Of a stretch of DNA of 12,178 nucleotides, positions 7,201 to 12,178 are shown piece by piece. Origin of the DNA: an uncultured Bacilli bacterium. Lineage in GTDB: Bacteria; Bacillota_I; Bacilli_A; RF39; UBA660. The stretch covers positions 1 to 12,178 of the forward strand of contig CAKPHY010000032.1 of NCBI GenBank assembly GCA_934162285.1, given 5' to 3'. The notes under the pieces were generated by a model, which did not search any database, was not told the origin of the DNA, and saw only the letters and a list, made by a program, of their open reading frames with translations. Position 1 is the stretch's first letter. Every line of letters begins with the position of its first letter. A program made the translations under genes and the position numbers.

Positions 7201-7446
7201 TTACATGAAACCATTGCATTTTCCACATTCATTATTTATTACAACATTTTCTTCACTACATGTATATTGAGGTGTATATGTATGATTGTAGATATGTTTA
7301 TTTATGACATGTGTATGAATAGGAATACAATGTGGTACTTCATGATAAAATTCCTTTTCTATACATTTTGTAATAGTTGGCTCCATTACAGGATCATTCA
7401 TCATATAATTTGGTTCACGATTGCAACCACATTTACGGTTAAACAT
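7201..7446 (-). CDS. CotD-family spore-coat-like small Cys/His-rich protein
   Basis: This 81-aa protein is rich in cysteine (7: residues 6, 8, 28, 40, 63, 74, 77) and histidine (35, 39, 44, 46, 51, 55). The central VPHCIPIHTHVINKHIYNH stretch (37-55) follows the CotD pattern VPHxxPxHTxxVNxHxxxH known from the inner spore coat protein D of Bacillus. In that family the protein is deposited on the forespore and may be cross-linked through Cys and other residues. An AAAGGAGG Shine-Dalgarno (7462-7455) gives strong translation. The gene is monocistronic, bracketed by terminators at 7485-7520 and 7167-7192, with a sporulation-like -10 (7479-7471). No other sporulation gene is in the window, so a non-spore role, such as metal binding, stays possible. 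Confidence 0.7.
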   Translation of the reverse strand: MFNRKCGCNREPNYMMNDPVMEPTITKCIEKEFYHEVPHCIPIHTHVINKHIYNHTYTPQYTCSEENVVINNECGKCNGFM

Positions 7447-7470
7447 TATTCTTTCCTCCTTTATCTAGTT

Positions 7471-7479
7471 TATTGTATG
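7471..7479 (-). promoter_or_regulatory. -10 box with sporulation-sigma character
   Basis: CATACAATA on the minus strand matches the sigma-E/sigma-K -10 pattern (CATAnnnTA) and sits about 9 nt before the Shine-Dalgarno of the CotD-like gene. The contained TACAAT would also serve as a sigma-A -10, but no TTGACA-like -35 lies 17 nt upstream, and no clear sigma-E or sigma-K -35 is seen either because that region is the upstream terminator. Confidence 0.4.
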
Positions 7480-7484
7480 AGTAT

Positions 7485-7520
7485 AAAAAAAATAGGAATG
7501 TTTAATTTTCCTATTTTTTT
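7485..7520 (-). terminator. Strong terminator after the VanZ-RDD gene
   Basis: Bases 7486-7498 pair with 7508-7520 in a 13-bp stem (core TAGGAA/TTCCTA) with a 9-nt loop. On the minus strand the descending arm ends in eight T. It starts 7 nt after the stop of the VanZ-RDD gene. The A-tract and T-tract symmetry would allow it to work in both directions. Confidence 0.85.
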
Positions 7521-7527
7521 ACTTTTT

Positions 7528-8622
7528 TTAATCAACTTGAACTTCTTCATTATTTATTTTTATGGTACTTATAAATTTTGTTTTAAATATTTTATCATAA
7601 AAGGTATTTTTCTTTCTTAATACTTTAAAAATATTTATAGGATAAAATAATACATAAACACCTAAAGCCCCAAGTAACATTAAACCTATAGCTGGTCTAT
7701 TATTATATATTTTAATTATTAAGGATAGAAAAATAAAAAAGCTATAGTAATAATAAAAATATAAGAAGATTGTTCTAATAAAATTTTTAAAGGTTTTATA
7801 TTTAGCATCAACATCAACATTTAAAAAACTTGATCCTAATGTTCTACCAATAAAAAGAGGAATGATTAAATAATAAATAGTAAAAGTAATATACTTAATA
7901 TATGTTTTTCTTATAAAATAATAAACTAAAAGAGTAAAAAATAAATATAAAAATGAATCTAATAAAAATAAAGTAAAACGTCTTAATCCCGAGACTTGCA
8001 TACCTACTAATAAAGATTTTTCATCTATTCTTTCACGAGATGGTAAGAATTTAAAAAGCTTTACTAAAGAAAACCCTATTGTTCCACCTAATGTGTTTAA
8101 AATGATATCATCAACATCAAATAAACGATAAGCTTTTGGATAAATAAAATATAAACCTGTAAGTTGGGTTAATTCAAAAAAAATCGATATTGATGCTGAA
8201 ATAACAATTACTTTTTTTAAACTACATCTATAATAATATCTTAAATACATACCTAAAGGTATAGTCATTAAAATATTATATAAAACGGTATAAATAGCTG
8301 GATCAGTAAAAATATTTAAATAAGTTTTAGGATTATTTAAAACTATTTTAGAATCTTTTATCATATCGGAAATAAAACGAAATGGTATTAAATTGGGTGT
8401 TAGATCTGCCATACTAGCAACCATTTCCCTACTTGGTAAGGGAAGTATTACTAAAAAGTAGATCGTTAATAAATATAATATAAACGAATAAACTATTAGA
8501 CTTCTAAATTTATTAATTGATCCATATTTATGATATTGAAATAAAATAAATGGCAATGTAAAAATTAATGCTAAAATGGGAAATGTTAAAAAAGCTGTTA
8601 AAATCGGTTCTTTATAATTCAT
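7528..8622 (-). CDS. VanZ-RDD fusion membrane protein
   Basis: This 364-aa polytopic membrane protein joins two families. The N-terminal half (about residues 40-190) is VanZ-like: NLIPF (77-81), the IPLG motif (121-124), FELTQ (149-153) and FDVDDIILNTLGG (168-180). The C-terminal half (about 208-335) is an RDD domain: GLRRFTLFLLD (212-222), with the characteristic Arg and Asp in the first helix, then IGRTLGSSF (258-266). VanZ confers low-level teicoplanin resistance in enterococci by an unknown mechanism, and many homologues are not resistance genes; RDD proteins are poorly understood and sometimes linked to ion exchange. AAAGGA precedes the ATG by 7 nt. The gene is monocistronic. Confidence 0.88.
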   Translation of the reverse strand: MNYKEPILTAFLTFPILALIFTLPFILFQYHKYGSINKFRSLIVYSFILYLLTIYFLVILPLPSREMVASMADLTPNLIPFRFISDMIKDSKIVLNNPKTYLNIFTDPAIYTVLYNILMTIPLGMYLRYYYRCSLKKVIVISASISIFFELTQLTGLYFIYPKAYRLFDVDDIILNTLGGTIGFSLVKLFKFLPSRERIDEKSLLVGMQVSGLRRFTLFLLDSFLYLFFTLLVYYFIRKTYIKYITFTIYYLIIPLFIGRTLGSSFLNVDVDAKYKTFKNFIRTIFLYFYYYYSFFIFLSLIIKIYNNRPAIGLMLLGALGVYVLFYPINIFKVLRKKNTFYDKIFKTKFISTIKINNEEVQVD

Positions 8623-8671
8623 AAATCTTTCCTTTACAACATTTATATAATTTTTTATATAAACTAATTTT

Positions 8672-8677
8672 ATTATA
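8672..8677 (-). promoter_or_regulatory. Putative -10 of the VanZ-RDD gene
   Basis: A perfect TATAAT lies about 50 nt before the start codon on the minus strand. The hexamer at the expected -35 position (TATTAA, 8700-8695) is poor, so the call rests mainly on the -10 and on position. The implied leader carries an all-AT 9-bp inverted repeat (8642-8650 with 8655-8663), which may be only composition. Confidence 0.4.
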
Positions 8678-8708
8678 TAACATAAATCATAAAATTAATA
8701 TTTATTTT

Positions 8709-8733
8709 GAAAAAGAAGACATAAGTCTTTTTT
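8709..8733 (-). terminator. Probable terminator of the surface-protein operon
   Basis: AAAGAAGAC (8712-8720) and GTCTTTTTT (8725-8733) form a 9-bp stem, including one G-U pair, around a 4-nt loop, 34 nt past the stop of the 717-aa gene. Read on the minus strand the descending arm and tail are T-rich but interrupted by C. The plus-strand T-run is better, yet no plus-strand gene needs it. Confidence 0.5.
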
Positions 8734-8767
8734 AAATTGTTGCAAAAGAAGTATATTCAAATATTCA

Positions 8768-10921
8768 TTATTTTATTGTAATAATATACGGATCATTTTC
8801 TGTCCCTATTCCACTTGCATATAAAACGTCCGATTTTAAATTAATGACAGGTCTAATGCCCTGATTACCACCATAAGCATAACTTCCACCATTGGCAGTG
8901 ATGATCAACGCCCGTGCACTTGCATTATTGCTATTGAAATCATACGGAGACATTGTCCAATAATTTGAACCTGTATATAAATAATACTTTTGATTCATAT
9001 ATCCTTGACTTCCACCAGCAAATGCTGCTTCATCTATTGTAATTAATCCTATTGGATAATTTAGCACATTATTGCCAGATCCACTTGCTTTTACTATACT
9101 TGTTGCCCCACTCATTTTTAAAGTAAAACCATCATTACTTAAATTAGGACATTTAAAACTAGGATTTCTATTGGTTACATTTCTTGTATAAGATCCATAG
9201 TTGTACGAACTATTTCCAGACGCTAATGGAAAAGTACTACTATCTGACGTTCTATCATTACAAAATATTTCGTCTGATAAATAACTCTCAAGTAAGTTAT
9301 TATTAACATCAGTTTTATTTAAAATATTGCTTGCATACCATGTATCAACTTTAGTTTTTACATTACTATCTTTTACATTTGTATTCGCTGTTGTTGCATC
9401 TTTTGAAAATAAACCATGATATTTTACTTTGGCTTGAGTTGGTCGATCTTTTACTGTGCCAACAATTTCAGAAACAATTGGACATGTTATATATACACTC
9501 GTGGTACCATCACTATTATTATGTAAAACAGGAGTTCCATATGACCAACATGTATATTTATAATTACTTTTATAAACATAATTGGTTGAATATACTCCTG
9601 GATCAGTAGTACTATAATTACCCGATGTTGTTGCTAAAGTATTCCAATTACTTTGAATGCAATCAATGCCACTGTCTCCATCATCACCTAGAGCTTTACA
9701 CTTTAACGTACATGCTCCATTATCGTCATCATCACGACCTGTAAAACAATCTGTACTTGGATCAAAATTTTTAAAAAAATAGTAATTTATTGGATCACTG
9801 ATATTATTGAATATAGGAAAATAATTTAATCTCCATCCACCAGCATCTGTATTACTTGAACCAACTATTTTATTAGGATATGTTGCTATTTCTTTTTCAG
9901 GATTATACATATATCCTACATATGTATTTCCATACATACTATTTGTATATGTGGTAGTTATGATATCATTTGTTAATCCTGTTGCATCTGCTGTAGTAGC
10001 TGTTTTTGTTGATGTATCTCCAAACATCGCTGTTCCAATTTGAGCATTATACCCTGTATGATTAGTTGCACTTTTTAAACCAGAATAAATCATTCTAATG
10101 CTGCCATCACCATTGATTCTAATAATTCTCCATAAAAAATTACCAAATGAAACCCAATTGTTTTGTACATCACCTCGATAATAATAAGTAAAATTATCTT
10201 TTGCCACATTATCTTCATATGTTGTATAATCATCTTCACCTTTATATAATCCCGGATTAGAACTTGATGTTCCAACAACTTGATAAGAATATTTATATCC
10301 TTGTTTAAATCTGTAAGCATTATACATTAAGTAAGGTTCTTCTGTAAATAAATATAATGATGTAGACTTAGTTGTTGTACTTAAGCATGTATACTTGTAA
10401 ATACCTTTTTCAATATCTTCTGCCGTTGTTACTATGTCTTTTATATTGCCTACTTGGTAATCAGTATAAGTGTAATATCCTGTCGATGGATTAAATTTTA
10501 TTTTAGTTATATCAGTATCATCTACATCAAATTCAGTTATCAATTTATTTTCTATTACATAAGTAAATCTATTCATATTAGTAGCTATAATAATAGATGT
10601 AGGATTAGTTTTATCTGTAATATTAGTATAAGTTGTCGTAGGAATATAAACTCCAATCGGTTCAACGTTAGCAAAATTAACAGAATTTGATCTTAATGAT
10701 ATTGTGTTCAAGGCATCATTTAATTCTTGTTGACTATCATTTCTTATTAAACATTCCTTAAAAGATGTAATATTTTTGCTTTTACAATAACCAACATCTG
10801 CTGTTGCGATCGTACCAGTTTTGGTAACTGTTTTGGTATATCTTCCATATGTTTTTGCTATGTTTAATGAGAATAAAGTAAATATAACTACACCTAATAT
10901 AATACAACTTTTATCTTTCAC
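8768..10921 (-). CDS. Large exported protein with SipW-type signal and DUF6273/lectin-fold-like C-terminus
   Basis: This 717-aa protein has an N-terminal hydrophobic segment (about 6-22) followed by KTYGRYTKTVTKTGTIATADV (23-43), the arrangement of SipW-dependent signals in TasA/camelysin-like matrix proteins. The middle contains FGNFLWRIIRINGDGSIR (259-276), a module I associate with repeated families of gut Firmicutes surface proteins. A D/C-rich insert with four cysteines (392-421) and a segment TWYASNIL…EIFCNDRT (527-558) follow. The end, SNYWTMSPYDF…GIRPVINLKSD (652-698), resembles the DUF6273 domain, possibly of C-type-lectin-like fold. The start is GTG (10921), set by AGGAGG 8 nt upstream (10935-10930), which overlaps the stop of the preceding gene. 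It is the last gene of the three-gene operon. A role as adhesin or fibre component is inference. Confidence 0.8.
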   Translation of the reverse strand: MKDKSCIILGVVIFTLFSLNIAKTYGRYTKTVTKTGTIATADVGYCKSKNITSFKECLIRNDSQQELNDALNTISLRSNSVNFANVEPIGVYIPTTTYTNITDKTNPTSIIIATNMNRFTYVIENKLITEFDVDDTDITKIKFNPSTGYYTYTDYQVGNIKDIVTTAEDIEKGIYKYTCLSTTTKSTSLYLFTEEPYLMYNAYRFKQGYKYSYQVVGTSSSNPGLYKGEDDYTTYEDNVAKDNFTYYYRGDVQNNWVSFGNFLWRIIRINGDGSIRMIYSGLKSATNHTGYNAQIGTAMFGDTSTKTATTADATGLTNDIITTTYTNSMYGNTYVGYMYNPEKEIATYPNKIVGSSNTDAGGWRLNYFPIFNNISDPINYYFFKNFDPSTDCFTGRDDDDNGACTLKCKALGDDGDSGIDCIQSNWNTLATTSGNYSTTDPGVYSTNYVYKSNYKYTCWSYGTPVLHNNSDGTTSVYITCPIVSEIVGTVKDRPTQAKVKYHGLFSKDATTANTNVKDSNVKTKVDTWYASNILNKTDVNNNLLESYLSDEIFCNDRTSDSSTFPLASGNSSYNYGSYTRNVTNRNPSFKCPNLSNDGFTLKMSGATSIVKASGSGNNVLNYPIGLITIDEAAFAGGSQGYMNQKYYLYTGSNYWTMSPYDFNSNNASARALIITANGGSYAYGGNQGIRPVINLKSDVLYASGIGTENDPYIITIK

Positions 10922-10933
10922 TTTTAATTCCTC

Positions 10934-11407
10934 CTATTTTGATATTTGATAGCAATTTAAATCAACTTTAAAATCTACATTTTCACTGGTCATAGAATCG
11001 GTTCTTACTTCAACATTAATGACTTGGCTTTGTTTAGCATCCGTTGAAAATGTATAATTTCGGGTTGTAAATGTATCTACAAAATTATTTGAATTTCCTG
11101 ATGCATCTAAGTATCTATAAAGTGCTTTTGAAGTTTGTTGATTTGAAATGCTTAAATTGTATTGGACTGGAACTTTAGTTATATTATCGTTGTTATCATA
11201 GTTTTTAATAATTACTTTAAAATATGCCCAGCCTTCATTTGAAATATAAGTACCAGGATTATCAATTTCAGCATCACATATAAAATCTGCTGCTGTTGAA
11301 TTTATTTTTACATTCATGTCTTTTTTATACTCAGAATATGTTTCTCTGACACTAATAAAAATAAGAAATAATGTTGCTAGTATTAATAACAATATTCTTC
11401 TTTTCAT
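10934..11407 (-). CDS. Small TasA/camelysin-like exported protein with SipW-type signal
   Basis: This 157-aa protein begins MKRR, then a hydrophobic helix (4-20), then ETYSEYKKDMNVKINSTAADF (22-42), the post-helix pattern of SipW-dependent signal peptides. The mature part looks like a beta-rich domain with a stretch WAYFKVIIKNYD (60-71) and two cysteines (C44, C152) that could form a disulfide. I do not recognise a named family beyond similarity in layout to TasA/CalY matrix proteins. Translation is coupled to the preceding gene by an ATGA overlap, with AAGGTGG upstream inside that gene. The next gene starts 12 nt after its TAG stop. Matrix or fibre function is inferred from the signal type and operon. 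Confidence 0.72.
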   Translation of the reverse strand: MKRRILLLILATLFLIFISVRETYSEYKKDMNVKINSTAADFICDAEIDNPGTYISNEGWAYFKVIIKNYDNNDNITKVPVQYNLSISNQQTSKALYRYLDASGNSNNFVDTFTTRNYTFSTDAKQSQVINVEVRTDSMTSENVDFKVDLNCYQISK

Positions 11408-11964
11408 TTACTACCACCTTCAAATCTTTGTGTAGTGCTAATATTTAATAAAACTGATAAACTATGATTCATATATAAATTATCATTAGCATTACTCACG
11501 TCATCAATTGCATAGATCCACTTCCAATAAATATGATAAGTATGGATTGGTGTTGAATTTATAAGAAAAGATCCACTTATTGATGAAAATTCTGTAGTAT
11601 AAGTAGAATCAGAATATAATTTTAAATTTGCTGGTAAATCATAAGTGCCTAGATTTATTGTATAATTAGTAGAAACATCTACATTAGAGAAATCTAAAAC
11701 TAGTTTTATATCACCTGTACTACCTGGTGCAACATATTGATTTGAATAATTATTAGATGTTATTGTATCTTCTAAATTAATAACCTGGGATAAACTAGTA
11801 CTATTATTTAATTTAATTTGGTATTCAGCTGTATTAAAAACGCCTGTTCCTTTTTTAACATCGTTATAACTACTATTACTTTTAGGAGAACAAAAAATAG
11901 CAATTAACATAGTTAACATTAAAACATCAAATCTAAACAAAGATTGTTTATTTTGGGTTGCCAT
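11404..11964 (-). CDS. TasA/camelysin-like exported protein, first gene of operon
   Basis: This 186-aa protein has an N-terminal hydrophobic helix (about 12-25) and SSYNDVKKGTGVFNTAEYQI (31-50), again like SipW-dependent signals. The body shows a camelysin/TasA-like beta-sandwich pattern: YVAPGSTGDIKLVLDFSN (77-94) and YHIYWKWIY (143-151), the aromatic strand I recall from SipW-associated proteins. Cys25 does not sit in a proper lipobox (preceded by AIF), so a lipoprotein is unlikely. AAAGGAGGT lies just before the ATG (11978-11970), a near-ideal Shine-Dalgarno. Its stop overlaps the next ATG (ATGA). No SipW peptidase gene is inside the window; one may lie upstream of position 12178 or elsewhere. 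Confidence 0.75.
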   Translation of the reverse strand: MATQNKQSLFRFDVLMLTMLIAIFCSPKSNSSYNDVKKGTGVFNTAEYQIKLNNSTSLSQVINLEDTITSNNYSNQYVAPGSTGDIKLVLDFSNVDVSTNYTINLGTYDLPANLKLYSDSTYTTEFSSISGSFLINSTPIHTYHIYWKWIYAIDDVSNANDNLYMNHSLSVLLNISTTQRFEGGSK

Positions 11965-12097
11965 TTTTTACCTCCTTTTAAAATTAAACATCATTAAAAA
12001 AGCCAATATCCCTATATTAACTGAAAACCATTCACTACTATTGATCTTGTAACGTTCTTATTACGTTTATTTTGTGAATTTTACCTACTTTAATACC

Positions 12098-12130
12098 ATT
12101 ATATATATATATATATATATATATATTCAG
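12098..12130 (-). promoter_or_regulatory. TATAAT at the end of a TA tract, possible operon promoter
   Basis: On the minus strand the TA tract runs directly into a perfect TATAAT (12103-12098), about 134 nt before the first start codon. The hexamer 17 nt upstream is ATATAT, inside the tract. The nearest non-repeat candidate is CTGAAT (12130-12125), 21 nt away, a poor -35. If this is the promoter, the repeat forms its spacer. Confidence 0.4.
12100..12126. repeat. (TA)13 dinucleotide microsatellite
   Basis: An uninterrupted TA tract of 13.5 units. Such tracts are prone to slipped-strand changes in length. It is by far the longest simple repeat in the window and lies only in the leader of the surface-protein operon. 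Confidence 0.95.
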
Positions 12131-12178
12131 TGTATTTTACAGAAAGTTAATGCGATATTTTCTTATTTTTTTCGATCT

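Larger units (their letters stand above)
11965..12178 (-). other. Leader of the surface-protein operon, no supported gene
   Basis: These 214 bases upstream of the operon contain the TA tract (12100-12126), a TATAAT (12103-12098) and no complete ORF. Two short start-less open stretches run toward the operon: one ending at the TAG at about 12042 (…KVGKIHKINVIRT…) and one ending in a hydrophobic-plus-basic tail (…NIGILAFLMMFNFKRR) at the TAA at 11969-11967. They could be remnants of a decayed gene or chance products of AT-rich DNA; the RR codons are simply the Shine-Dalgarno. Confidence 0.4.

Noticed and set aside
8623..8767. Diversity-generating retroelement downstream of the 717-aa gene
   Set aside because: The 145 bases hold only a terminator and the VanZ-RDD promoter region; the next gene is VanZ-RDD and there is no reverse transcriptase or template repeat.
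10090..10320. Second minus-strand open frame of 76 codons inside the 717-aa gene
   Set aside because: It is an alternative frame within a convincing long gene, with no RBS or recognisable motif.
11887..11895. Lipobox in the first protein of the surface operon
   Set aside because: Cys25 is preceded by A-I-F, with phenylalanine at -1, where lipoproteins need a small residue.
131..11964. Mycoplasma-type code with TGA as tryptophan
   Set aside because: Tryptophan codons are TGG, and TGA ends the ASCH gene and the first surface-operon gene exactly at coupled starts.

Overview
This window is AT-rich bacterial DNA with a standard genetic code. Tryptophan is encoded by TGG, and TGA ends at least two genes (at 5813 and 11404), which argues against Mycoplasma code 4. 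Shine-Dalgarno sequences are strong, and the gene content fits a low-GC Gram-positive (Firmicutes/Bacilli-type) bacterium. A lineage of gut Bacilli close to Mollicutes or Erysipelotrichia is plausible but is my inference. All twelve supported genes lie on the minus strand, so transcription runs from high to low coordinates.

In transcription order, 11964-8768 is a tightly coupled three-gene operon of exported proteins. Each has an N-terminal segment resembling the SipW-dependent signals of TasA/camelysin-type matrix proteins. There are two small beta-rich proteins (186 and 157 aa) and one large 717-aa protein with a C-terminal domain resembling DUF6273 or a C-type-lectin-like fold. The leader (11965-12178) holds a (TA)13 tract ending in a perfect TATAAT, a possible slippage switch. 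A weak terminator near 8712-8733 closes this unit.

8622-7528 encodes a VanZ-RDD membrane fusion with its own putative -10 box and a strong terminator (7485-7520). 7446-7201 encodes a small Cys/His-rich CotD-like spore-coat protein, preceded by a sporulation-sigma-like -10 and followed by its own hairpin terminator.

7127-4926 is a coupled operon: a membrane-anchored transglutaminase-like protein, a stand-alone ASCH-domain protein, and an ASCH-Nudix fusion. It leads without a convincing terminator into 4890-131: a nucleoside phosphorylase, an MprF-like/UPF0104 membrane protein, MraY, and a membrane-anchored protein with Ig-like repeats that is translationally coupled to mraY by a TAATG overlap. 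A cUUCGg-loop terminator closes this block. The ASCH, ASCH-Nudix and phosphorylase genes together suggest salvage or cleansing of modified nucleosides. The MraY, flippase-like and Ig-like genes suggest cell-envelope work.

The left edge (1-60) contains a promoter reading off the window, overlapped by a perfect inverted repeat that looks like an operator. No tRNA, rRNA, CRISPR array, insertion sequence or plus-strand gene could be supported. No stretch over 300 bases lacks a gene.
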